In this document: positions 55,237 to 62,582 of the stretch, in pieces
How the letters are laid out: each line of letters begins with the position of its first letter
How positions within the stretch are numbered: position 1 is the stretch's first letter
NCBI GenBank assembly: GCA_017615595.1
Contig: JAFZZT010000014.1
Location: forward strand, 1 to 64,000
Direction of reading: 5' to 3'
Source: Bacteroidales bacterium
GTDB taxonomy: Bacteria; Bacteroidota; Bacteroidia; Bacteroidales; WCHB1-69
Length of the DNA stretch: 64,000 nt
Position numbers and translations under genes: made by a program
The notes under the pieces: model-generated
Told to the model about the DNA's origin: nothing
The model's database searches: none
The model's input: the letters and a program-made list of their open reading frames with translations, nothing else

Positions 55237-56146
55237 ACCTGTCCCACAGTTTCTCCGGATACACTCCCCGCTCAATCAACTCCCGCACCTTGCGCATCAC
55301 CTCGGGCTTGTCCTCCTTGTAGGTGACACCGAACCAGGAGGCGTTGCTCGACAGCACTTTCAGCTTCGCAGTACCGTCGTGAATGGCGTTGTTGACCATC
55401 AATGGGATATAGAACTCGGCCTTGATATTGGTCTGGGCAGGGCCTTTCAGAAACTCCACAAATCCCTTCTCCGAGTACTCGAAGAAGTCGGGGGTGAAGC
55501 CGAAGAAGTTCATGGAGACCAGCGAGTCCATGTCGAGTGGATGCGAGCCTGTCTCGTCGGTATAAGCCGCGCCACCGTCTTCGGTATGGCCGATGGCGGT
55601 GCGCTCCACGATGGTCAGCAGGTTGTCGTCATCGTCGGCGGTGCAGATGCCGCGCGACACGGTGCCGTAGTCGGACATGGTGTTGCGCAGTTTGTAGGCG
55701 ACCATGCTGTAGGCGCCCTTCTTGTCCTCGCACTCCCGCAGATATTGGGCCAGCACCTCGTAGGCCTCCTTGCCGTAGAAGTCGTCGGCGTTGATGGCGG
55801 CGAAGGGCTCGTGGATCACGTCCTTGGCCATGAGCACGGCATGACACGTGCCCCAGGGTTTCACGCGCCCCTCCGGGACCGTGAAGCCCGCCGGCAGCTT
55901 GTCCAGTGACTGATAGACATACTCAACGGGGATGCCGAACTTCTCGGAGTTGTTGACCTTCTGGAACGCCTCGGCGAAGTCCTCGCGGATCACGAAGACC
56001 ACCTTGCCAAAACCGGCACGTTTGGCGTCATAAATGGAATAATCGAGGATAGCCTCATTGTTGGGACCGATGCCGTCCATCTGCTTCAAAGCCCCATAAC
56101 GGGAACCCAAGCCCGCGGCGAGAACTAATAGTGTGGGAGAAAACAT
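55235..56146 (-). CDS. Sugar-phosphate nucleotidyltransferase
   Basis: 303 residues of the NTP_transferase fold. The nucleotide-binding loop is LVLAAGLGSRYGALKQMDGIG, the metal site lies in FAAINADDFYGKEAY, and WGTCHAVLMAKDVI is the expected third motif. Placed between galK and galM, so it may join hexose 1-phosphate to UTP. With no galT in the operon it could supply the missing uridylylation step, but substrate specificity is inferred only from context. Confidence 0.87.
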   Translation of the reverse strand: MFSPTLLVLAAGLGSRYGALKQMDGIGPNNEAILDYSIYDAKRAGFGKVVFVIREDFAEAFQKVNNSEKFGIPVEYVYQSLDKLPAGFTVPEGRVKPWGTCHAVLMAKDVIHEPFAAINADDFYGKEAYEVLAQYLRECEDKKGAYSMVAYKLRNTMSDYGTVSRGICTADDDDNLLTIVERTAIGHTEDGGAAYTDETGSHPLDMDSLVSMNFFGFTPDFFEYSEKGFVEFLKGPAQTNIKAEFYIPLMVNNAIHDGTAKLKVLSSNASWFGVTYKEDKPEVMRKVRELIERGVYPEKLWDR

Positions 56147-56154
56147 GGTGAAAG

Positions 56155-56208
56155 TTAATAGTTAACAGATAATAGATAATAGTTGATAGATAATAGATAC
56201 AATAGGAA
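56155..56208. repeat. gataatag-type repeat between galK and the nucleotidyltransferase
   Basis: GTTAATAGTTAACAG, then GATAATA/GATAGATAATAG units. Same low-complexity type as at 55200-55236 and 59248-59300. Confidence 0.65.
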
Positions 56209-56209
56209 A

Positions 56210-57355
56210 TTAGATTTTACGGCTTCCATCGGAGATTATTACGTCATAGATCTTGGGTGAATGGTGGAAGCGGGCGGTGAAGAGTTCTTTGGCGGTGGCG
56301 ATGAAGGTGTCGTACAGTTCCTCTTTGACCAGGTTGATGGTGCAGCCGCCGAAACCGCCGCCCATGACGCGCGAGCCGGTGACGCCGCACTCCTTGGCCA
56401 CATCGTTGAGGAAGTCCAGTTCTTCGCAGCTGACCTCGTAGAGTTTGCTCATGCCATGATGCGTGCCGTACATCTTCTCGCCCACGGTCTCATAGTCGCC
56501 TCTCTCCAGCGCCTCGCACACATCCAACACGCGCTGTTTCTCGCCAATCACATACTCCGCACGAAGGAAGTCCTCATCGGAAATCTCGTCCCTAACCTCT
56601 TCGAGCATAGCCATGTCCGCGTCGCTCAAGTATTGCACTTCCGGGTGACGGGCCGCAATGTGACGACAGGCATTTTCGCATGACTCCCTGCGTTTGTTAT
56701 AGGCTGAAGAGGCCAATTCGTGTTTCACCACCGTATCTAACAGCACCACCTTATATCCTTTCGGATTGAATGGGAAATATTCATACTCCATCGTAGCGCA
56801 GTTGAGCCGCATCAGATGACCGGCCTTGCCGAACAGGGAAGCGAACTGGTCCATGATGCCGCATTTCACCCCGCAGTAGTTGTGTTCGGTGGACTGCCCG
56901 ATACGCGCCAGCTCGAACTTGTCGATGCCTAGGGCAAGCAGGTCGTTCAGCGCGAAGGCGAAGGTGCTCTCCAATGCTGCCGACGACGACATGCCCGCAC
57001 CCAGGGGAACGTCACCATAGAAGCAGGTGTCGAACCCTTGCACCGCATAACCGCGCTTCTGGATCTCACGGCACACACCGAAGATGTAGCGTGCCCATGC
57101 CTCGGCAGGTTTGTCCTCCTCCCGCAAGCCGAACTCGCAAAATTCATCATAATCGGCGGAATAGGCGCGCACACGGTCGGTTCCATTCAAGGCGATACAA
57201 GCATAGATGCCCTTGTCGATGGCGCCGGGGAAGACAAAGCCTCCATTGTAGTCAGTATGCTCGCCAATCAGGTTGATACGGCCGGGGGAAGTGTACAGCA
57301 CACCCTCTCCTCCAAACCGTTGAAGAAAAAGAGATTGTAACGTTTCTATATTCAT
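56210..57355 (-). CDS. galK: Galactokinase
   Basis: GHMP kinase making galactose 1-phosphate. 381 residues from the start at 57355 (MNIETLQSLF). Signature GRINLIGEHTDYNGGFVFPG near the N-terminus, the ATP loop VPLGAGMSSSAALE, and GSRVMGGGFGGCTINLV near the end. First gene of the leftward operon galK-nucleotidyltransferase-galM-transporter. Confidence 0.96.
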   Translation of the reverse strand: MNIETLQSLFLQRFGGEGVLYTSPGRINLIGEHTDYNGGFVFPGAIDKGIYACIALNGTDRVRAYSADYDEFCEFGLREEDKPAEAWARYIFGVCREIQKRGYAVQGFDTCFYGDVPLGAGMSSSAALESTFAFALNDLLALGIDKFELARIGQSTEHNYCGVKCGIMDQFASLFGKAGHLMRLNCATMEYEYFPFNPKGYKVVLLDTVVKHELASSAYNKRRESCENACRHIAARHPEVQYLSDADMAMLEEVRDEISDEDFLRAEYVIGEKQRVLDVCEALERGDYETVGEKMYGTHHGMSKLYEVSCEELDFLNDVAKECGVTGSRVMGGGFGGCTINLVKEELYDTFIATAKELFTARFHHSPKIYDVIISDGSRKI

Positions 57356-57431
57356 TATCTGTGTTAATTTCAAACGAGGGCGCAAATTAACAAAAATTTG
57401 AATTGAATGAACTCCTTATGATAAAAAAAGC

Positions 57432-57477
57432 TATCTTTGCCACTCTCAAAATCAGCAATGGCATTCTGGCCATTGCC
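57432..57477 (+). promoter_or_regulatory. Promoter and leader hairpin of rhodanese/nqrA
   Basis: TATCTTTGCCAC at 57432-57439 is a clear -7 box. In the roughly 90-nt leader, GCAATGGC (57455-57462) pairs with GCCATTGC (57469-57476) around a 6-nt loop, followed by a short CTTTT. Confidence 0.6.
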
Positions 57478-57532
57478 TTTTGAATGATTCACCTGGTTAA
57501 TACTGATTTATCTTTCTAAAAACAAGTTATTT

Positions 57533-57910
57533 ATGAAAAGAATCATCCCTACCCTCTTCATGCTGCTTTTGATAGCATGCACTGGTTGCGCCCAGACCAA
57601 AGGTTTCACCTCCATGAGCAACGAGCCCTTCGCCAAACTTATCAAGAAGAAGAGTGTCCAGCTCATCGATGTGCGCGATGCGAGACAGTACGAGAAGAGT
57701 CATATCAAAGGAGCCATCAACATCGAATACTCCTCCAAAGGCTTCGACCGCAAACTCATGGAACTCAACAAGAGAAAACCGGTTGCCGTCTATTGCAACG
57801 CCGGAAGAAGCAGCAAATCGGCCGCCAAGAAGCTGGTGGAGATGGGCTTCAAGAAGGTGTACGAGTTGGACAAAGGATTCAAGTCGTGGGATGGCGAGAA
57901 AGAACCATAA
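57533..57910 (+). CDS. Rhodanese-domain lipoprotein
   Basis: 125 residues: a lipoprotein-type signal MKRIIPTLFMLLLIACTGC, then one rhodanese domain (about 28-122) with VQLIDVRDARQYEKSHIKGAINIEY and the active loop VYCNAGRSSKSAA, whose Cys is the persulfide carrier. Likely periplasmic and membrane-anchored; sulfur donor or acceptor unknown. 19 bp before nqrA. Confidence 0.92.
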   Translation: MKRIIPTLFMLLLIACTGCAQTKGFTSMSNEPFAKLIKKKSVQLIDVRDARQYEKSHIKGAINIEYSSKGFDRKLMELNKRKPVAVYCNAGRSSKSAAKKLVEMGFKKVYELDKGFKSWDGEKEP

Positions 57911-57929
57911 CAACCTATAGAACAACACT

Positions 57930-59270
57930 ATGCAATATCATATCACCCAAGGATTAGACCTGAAGATAGCGGGCGCCGCGTCAGATGTGATGCTCGAATT
58001 GCCACTGTCTGACCAATTCCGTGTGTCTCCCAGCGACTTCCGCTGGCTGAAGGCCAAGCTGTTGGTCCAGCCCGGCGACCGGGTGGAGATCGGCACCCCG
58101 CTCTTTTGCGACAAGCAAGACGAGCGCATCGTGGTTGTCTCTCCCGTAACGGGCACCGTGAAGGAGGTCGTGCGTGGCGAGAAGCGCGTCATCGAGGCCA
58201 TCACCATCGACCGTGATCTGGATGCGCCCATGTCTGCCACAGTGGATTTCGAGGAGCCCGCTGATGGCGACTCCGTCCGCCGACTGCTGTTGCAGCATGG
58301 CTTGTGGTCCTGTCTGCGCCAGCGGCCCTTTGCGGTAATCCCCCAGCCGGATGTCCTGCCCAAATCGGTCTTTGTCCCCTGCTTCGACAGCAATCCCCTC
58401 GCGCCCGACTACAACGTTTTGTTGCACGGTCAGGAGGAGAACTTCCTATATGGGTTGAAGATGCTACAACGCGCTGCAGGCACCGCACCCACGCACCTGT
58501 GCATGCGTGAAGGTGCTGACAACCAGATCTTTGAAAAAGCGAAAGCGGTAGAAAAACACTACTTCAGCGGTCCGCACCCCGCCGGCAACGTGGGCACGCA
58601 CATCCATCTGGTGGACCCCATTGACAAGGGCGACACCGTCTGGTTCATCCATCCGCAGGAGGTGGCTCGTATTGGGCAGTTCTTTGCGAAGCGAGTGCTG
58701 CAATTTAAGAAGACGGCGGCCCTGACGGGTCCAGAAGTCAGCAACACCGGCTATTTTCGCACGGTGTATGGCGCGGACCTCTCGGCGCTGTTGGCGAACA
58801 ATCTCCGACAGGAGAAGGTGCGCATCATCAGCGGCAGCGTGTTGAGCGGACGTCAATGCCAGCAGCCGCCCGTGTTGGGTTTCTACGATCAGCAGATGAC
58901 GGTCATTGCGGAAGGCGGAAAGCGTGAAATTCTCGGGTGGCTGTTGCCCGGGTTGAAGAAGTGGAGCTTGTCGCGCACCTTCCTCGCCTGGCTCACGCCC
59001 AAGCGCACCTACGGCGTGGACACGACGCTGCATGGCGGCCGCCGCGCCTTCATGATGACGGACGTCTATGACAAAGTCTTCCCCCTGGACCTCCTACCCT
59101 TGCAGCTGCTCAAAGCCTGCGAGATCAAAGACATAGAGCAGATGGAGTCCCTCGGCATCTACGAAGTGGACAGCGAGGACTTCGCCCTCTGCGAGCTCGT
59201 CTGCCCCTCCAAGAAGGAGTGCCAAAGGATCGTGGAGGAAGGGATGAAAGAGATAATAGATAATAGATAA
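57930..59270 (+). CDS. nqrA: Na+-translocating NADH:quinone reductase subunit A
   Basis: Cytoplasmic quinone-binding subunit of the Na+-NQR respiratory complex. 446 residues, full length: ITQGLDLKIAGA at the N-terminus, KLLVQPGDRVEIGTPLFCDK, SPVTGTVKEVVRGEKR, GPHPAGNVGTHIHLVDPI, and the C-terminal ELVCPSKKECQRIVEEGMK. Normally followed at once by nqrB-F, but here repeats and gene remnants follow instead and no other nqr gene is in the window. Confidence 0.95.
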   Translation: MQYHITQGLDLKIAGAASDVMLELPLSDQFRVSPSDFRWLKAKLLVQPGDRVEIGTPLFCDKQDERIVVVSPVTGTVKEVVRGEKRVIEAITIDRDLDAPMSATVDFEEPADGDSVRRLLLQHGLWSCLRQRPFAVIPQPDVLPKSVFVPCFDSNPLAPDYNVLLHGQEENFLYGLKMLQRAAGTAPTHLCMREGADNQIFEKAKAVEKHYFSGPHPAGNVGTHIHLVDPIDKGDTVWFIHPQEVARIGQFFAKRVLQFKKTAALTGPEVSNTGYFRTVYGADLSALLANNLRQEKVRIISGSVLSGRQCQQPPVLGFYDQQMTVIAEGGKREILGWLLPGLKKWSLSRTFLAWLTPKRTYGVDTTLHGGRRAFMMTDVYDKVFPLDLLPLQLLKACEIKDIEQMESLGIYEVDSEDFALCELVCPSKKECQRIVEEGMKEIIDNR

Positions 59271-59335
59271 TAGTTAATAGTTAAGAGTTAAGAATTAGAA
59301 GTTTGGAGTTTGGAGTTGGTGGGAGGTGGAAGTAT
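59248..59335. repeat. Junction repeats after nqrA
   Basis: GATAATA units (three), GTTAATAGTTAAGAG, then TTTGGAG units. They begin within the last codons of nqrA and continue into the spacer, marking the change to accessory DNA. Confidence 0.6.
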
Positions 59336-59388
59336 TTTGAGCTTTTTCATACCTTTGCAACTAATGTAGTATCTATTTGAAGGGGCTA

Positions 59389-59490
59389 TCAAAAAGGCAG
59401 ATTTGTTTTAGCGTCACCGCGATGGTTTACGCCGGTGTAGGCCAAGAAAGAATCCTCGTAGCGGCGGAATTTCAAGATGGAGTCGTTCAT
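59389..59490 (-). pseudogene. 33-codon remnant containing YTGVN
   Basis: Short minus-strand frame, MNDSILKFRRYEDSFL then AYTGVNHRGDAK. The segment around YTGVN repeats DNA near 60455-60490. It is probably a leftover piece of the gene represented by the other copies; the original product is not recognised. Confidence 0.4.
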
Positions 59491-59532
59491 TTTATAAAAA
59501 GGCAATTATTTTAATTTATTGACGAAAATTAG

Positions 59533-59742
59533 TATATCTGTACTGAGAAAGTCATCTTGTCAGCGGCCAAAGCGTATTATTTTGTATCCCTGATTGAGAA
59601 TGATGGCATCACAATCGAGAAATACAACAGTCGGCAACTGGAGCGCATGAGAGATTGGTTGTTCACGGACTACGGATACACGAAACTCAACAAGCTAAAG
59701 AAGTCAAATCCAGAGGCGTTCTTCTATTTGTATTTGGCATAA
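59533..59742 (+). pseudogene. 5'-truncated small gene
   Basis: Frame open from 59533 with no ATG; the first usable start is TTG at 59557 (61 codons). The protein AYYFVSLIENDGITIEKY, then LERMRDWLFTDYGYTKL and NPEAFFYLYLA looks like a real C-terminal domain, not a random frame. No family recognised. Possibly a broken toxin-antitoxin or restriction-associated gene. Confidence 0.4.
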
Positions 59743-59825
59743 CATAAATCATGCTTGTAGGCATGATTTTTCAAGCAAGCCTTGGACAGTTTTTGTGACA
59801 CTAATGTACAATAAACTTTAATCTA

Positions 59826-59885
59826 CCAACGCCTCTATGGGCACGGTGCTGTCCATCAGGCCGATGCGGGTATCGGTGGCGTGGC
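59826..59885. repeat. Copy of the DSTVPIEALVD segment
   Basis: About 60 bp nearly identical to 60397-60456. On the minus strand both encode SDTRIGLMDSTVPIEALVD or a close variant and then a stop. Confidence 0.7.
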
Positions 59886-59930
59886 AAACGCTCTTATGCA
59901 GAAATGCTCAGGAGAGAAAACTAATAATTC

Positions 59931-60122
59931 TTATACCTCGGGATGATAGAACTTGTAGATCTTTTCAGTTAACCGACGACGAGACTCTTCGAGTGGAATA
60001 CATTGTGCCATTTCTTCATCGGAGATTATCCGATAAGCGGTTTCTGCAGCAACTCCATATTCTGTGGATGGTTCATTAACCATCGGAGTTTCAGGTTCTT
60101 CTATAGGATAATCTTTTGCCAT
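59931..60122 (-). CDS. Small acidic protein, unknown
   Basis: 63 residues: MAKDYPIEEPETPMV, YRIISDEEMAQCIPLEESRRRL, TEKIYKFYHPEV. The acidic N-terminus and basic helical C-terminus recall small antitoxin-like or regulatory proteins of Bacteroidota, but no family is recognised. A good -7 box (60143-60150) lies 21 bp upstream, so it is probably expressed. No toxin-like gene overlaps it. Confidence 0.6.
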   Translation of the reverse strand: MAKDYPIEEPETPMVNEPSTEYGVAAETAYRIISDEEMAQCIPLEESRRRLTEKIYKFYHPEV

Positions 60123-60142
60123 ATAATTGTTTTTTTACAAGG

Positions 60143-60150
60143 CAAAGATA
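60143..60150 (-). promoter_or_regulatory. -7 box of the small acidic protein gene
   Basis: TATCTTTGCC on the minus strand, an exact TAnnTTTG match. Confidence 0.6.
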
Positions 60151-60194
60151 CATATTTTTTTAACACCTCGTCAGTTCCGCCCGATCCCTACTTC

Positions 60195-60390
60195 GCCCAA
60201 GCCCGTCAGGGCTTCCATCTCTGTAGCACGAGGACGTTCCTGTCCGCGTCCCACAACCCCGTATGGGGTTGCACATTGGGCACGACAATGTTTCGGCACC
60301 CCGTTGGATATGAATCTCCTACGGAGATTTGGCACCGCACACGGGCATCCGTTTTTTCTATAGAGATGTATCCCCTGACGGGGATATGTC
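60195..60390. repeat. Array of four small hairpins at about 57-bp spacing
   Basis: GCCC-GTCA-GGGC type core at 60201-60212, CAACCCC-GTAT-GGGGTTG at 60254-60271, AATCTCC-TAC-GGAGATT at 60313-60329, TATCCCC-TGAC-GGGGATA at 60369-60386. Centres are 56-58 bp apart. The 39-41 bp between hairpins share a GCAC-containing degenerate core. No reading frame of substance. Confidence 0.75.
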
Positions 60391-60396
60391 ACCCAT

Positions 60397-60500
60397 CCAC
60401 CAACGCCTCAATCGGCACGGTGCTGTCCATCAGGCCGATGCGGGTGTCGGAGGCGTGGCGGTTTACACCGGTGTAGGACAGAGAGGTGCGTGACAGCGAT
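60397..60500 (-). pseudogene. Remnant encoding YTGVN...DSTVPIEALVDG
   Basis: The minus strand reads LSRTSLSYTGVNRHA, SDTRIGLMDSTVPIEALVDG, then TGA. No start codon is near and the frame is closed by a stop shortly upstream. Parts recur at 59826-59885 and near 59424-59450, so this is the fullest of three fragments of one lost gene. Confidence 0.45.
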
Positions 60501-60556
60501 TTAGGATTGAGTATTCGGTGGAAGGAGAAGATGTGAAAGTTATTTATGATTCCTCG

Positions 60557-61564
60557 TTATCTTAAATCATTGTCCATACAATATTTTTCAACAACAGGAA
60601 TAAAACTCTCATACCAATACCATGTTTTTGCAACTTTAACACCATACGTGTTGTCTCTTTTGGCATTATTAGATTTCCAACATTGTACAAAATGATGCAT
60701 ATTCATTTTGGCGAAACCATTATCTTTCATTATTCTCACAATGTCTCCAGGCAGCAGTTTCTTTTTTTCTCTTTCTTTAATTAGAACGTACTCCGTATTT
60801 ATTTTATCTGCCTCCTTGCTTCCTTCTTTTATGAAAGTCACAACCCTATCAGCTTGTCCTTGATTATTTGCAATTTTAGGCACATAAAAAATACGGTAAG
60901 AGTAATTTGTACTTTTGTATATATCTTCATCAAGAGATTTGTCAAATTCATCTATAAACATTGCAATATTAGTTGGAATTCCTTTTAGGTCTTTAAGCAT
61001 TTCTATCTGTGGTTCAGAAAGACTCGTGAATTGAATAGACATACTCAGTTGATTTGAAATGCTATATTTTTTACCAAATAATTTCGTTATTACTTGTTCA
61101 TAGTTGATGCAACACGCCTGGAATTTTGCAGATACAGCATCATCAATTTTCGTGGTCATTTGATGCTCTATTTCATGCCGTAACCCAATTAAAAAACGAA
61201 GGTTTGCCTTTGTTGGATTATTAAAAGGACATTGGGTTTCATTTAAACAACGTTCAAGTTCCCATGCTTTTAATGCACCGTACTTAGTTTTATCAAACAA
61301 TCTTTTTTTCCCAGATTGCTTGAAATAGTGATATTCTATTTTCTTTTCCCTGTAATATGCGTGGCAAAGGTATGTCCATGATATTATTGCAAGGACACAA
61401 AAAGATTCTGCTTTGAAAGTTATGGCTGGATTGTTGTACATCTGAACTGCGCACAACATTGATTCTCTTGATTTTTGCAGAAGTTCAAGCTTTATTGATC
61501 CTATTTTCTTCTTTGGCATGTTATTGTACAGTCTAAAAACATTTATAATCTCGGATTGAATCAT
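60557..61564 (-). CDS. DUF3644 protein with HEPN RNase motif
   Basis: 335 residues from the ATG at 61564, whose first base is the last base of the AbiH stop (TGATG). The N-terminal domain matches DUF3644: LLQKSRESMLCAVQMYNNP, ITFKAESFCVLAIISWTYLC, HAYYREKK. FLIGLRHEIEHQM contains R129-x4-H134 (61163-61180), the Rx4-6H catalytic signature of HEPN ribonucleases. The C-terminal half (about 230-335) includes a basic, possibly DNA/RNA-binding part (GDIVRIMKDNGFAKMNMHHFV). AT-rich compared with the core genome. Probably a defence effector coupled to AbiH. Confidence 0.85.
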   Translation of the reverse strand: MIQSEIINVFRLYNNMPKKKIGSIKLELLQKSRESMLCAVQMYNNPAITFKAESFCVLAIISWTYLCHAYYREKKIEYHYFKQSGKKRLFDKTKYGALKAWELERCLNETQCPFNNPTKANLRFLIGLRHEIEHQMTTKIDDAVSAKFQACCINYEQVITKLFGKKYSISNQLSMSIQFTSLSEPQIEMLKDLKGIPTNIAMFIDEFDKSLDEDIYKSTNYSYRIFYVPKIANNQGQADRVVTFIKEGSKEADKINTEYVLIKEREKKKLLPGDIVRIMKDNGFAKMNMHHFVQCWKSNNAKRDNTYGVKVAKTWYWYESFIPVVEKYCMDNDLR

Positions 61565-62526
61565 CAAACACGAAATGCTTCAGTTTTTCTTACTTTCCAA
61601 AGGCTTAATGCTTCTTTTGTTTTGGAAACAGCATCAGTAAGACTGCAATCAATTGGAACTATTTCATTTTTGTTGTCAATCTGGTATGGGTTTATACCAC
61701 CGGTATAGGCACCTACGTTGTCCATTACATCGCTTAAAGCTTTCTCTCCATAGCCGTATATTATAAAAAGTTTATTCTTCTTGCCTTCGAATAATTTACG
61801 AAAGTAAAAATCATCCGTTGATCCCATTGAACACCCATAGATGATATATACGTCTTTCATGTTTATGTAATTCATCAAATCAGTAATATTAAAAATTTTT
61901 TGTCGAGATTTATACAAGAACGAGTGTGCCTTTTCCACCTTTTGAATGTCATCTATTCCAAGCACAATATAATCACTAGGATTGTCTGTCCCTTTTTCTG
62001 GATTATAGATTGAACCATGCTGAAATATGATTTTTTCTTTGTTGAAAGATAAATTTGAATTGTATAGTTTTGCATCCGCCGAATAGGCAGCGACGATATG
62101 AGTATAATTGAATGAAACTATTTGATAATCTAAACAGTTCCACTCTTGGGATATTTTCCCCACCCAATACCCTGGATTGCCAGATTTAGAAGTGCTTATC
62201 TCTTCTTTTAAATACAGGAATAAGGCATTTTTCAACTCCTTAAACTCTGTTTTGAATTGTTCTGAAGATTGTTTGTTGCCAATTCCATCATTAGCTGTTA
62301 TTTGTTTAGAATATTCATATAAACCATATTCCAAATCCATCCATAACTCACCATCAACATTGTCAATAATGTGTTTGCATAATCGATTGCCTTGTTGAGA
62401 CAATCTTTTAAGTTCCTTGCTTTTTTCGTAAAAATTCTTATAACTTGTTTTGTAGCCATGAGCTATGTCAAAACCATTTCCTAAGAAAACCATTGCTTTA
62501 AATGTTTGTCTTGCAAGTTTATCCAT
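61564..62526 (-). CDS. AbiH-family abortive phage infection protein
   Basis: 320 residues. Seen: AMVFLGNGFDIAHGYKTSYKNF (nucleotide-binding-like GNGFD at 16-20), QIVSFNYTH at 136-143, FQHGS at 168-172, and IIYGCSMGSTDDFYF at 228-242. All are AbiH hallmarks, and the pattern resembles SIR2-type NAD-binding folds. AbiH of Lactococcus gives phage resistance by abortive infection; the mechanism is not well known. The start at 62526 is fixed by a -7 box at 62546-62553. It overlaps the DUF3644 gene by one base. Confidence 0.88.
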   Translation of the reverse strand: MDKLARQTFKAMVFLGNGFDIAHGYKTSYKNFYEKSKELKRLSQQGNRLCKHIIDNVDGELWMDLEYGLYEYSKQITANDGIGNKQSSEQFKTEFKELKNALFLYLKEEISTSKSGNPGYWVGKISQEWNCLDYQIVSFNYTHIVAAYSADAKLYNSNLSFNKEKIIFQHGSIYNPEKGTDNPSDYIVLGIDDIQKVEKAHSFLYKSRQKIFNITDLMNYINMKDVYIIYGCSMGSTDDFYFRKLFEGKKNKLFIIYGYGEKALSDVMDNVGAYTGGINPYQIDNKNEIVPIDCSLTDAVSKTKEALSLWKVRKTEAFRV

Positions 62527-62545
62527 CGTTTTTTTCTTTTTTTTG

Positions 62546-62553
62546 CAAAAATA
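62546..62553 (-). promoter_or_regulatory. -7 box of the AbiH-DUF3644 operon
   Basis: TATTTTTGC on the minus strand, 20 bp before the AbiH ATG, in the 56-bp gap after the restriction-modification gene. It allows expression independent of that gene. Confidence 0.6.
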
Positions 62554-62582
62554 CAAAAATCCTCAAAATAGAAAAAGATACA

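Noticed and set aside
59350-59357. TACCTTTG promoter-like box
   Set aside because: Matches the -7 pattern but the next ATG is followed at once by a stop and no gene lies downstream; probably a relic.
60195-60390. CRISPR-like array
   Set aside because: The repeated units are hairpins with differing stems and the intervening segments are related to each other, the opposite of constant repeats with unique spacers; no cas genes are nearby.
59837-60476. Plus-strand frames of 78-157 codons across the hairpin array
   Set aside because: They run through repeat DNA and the small acidic protein gene in antisense, with no recognisable domain.
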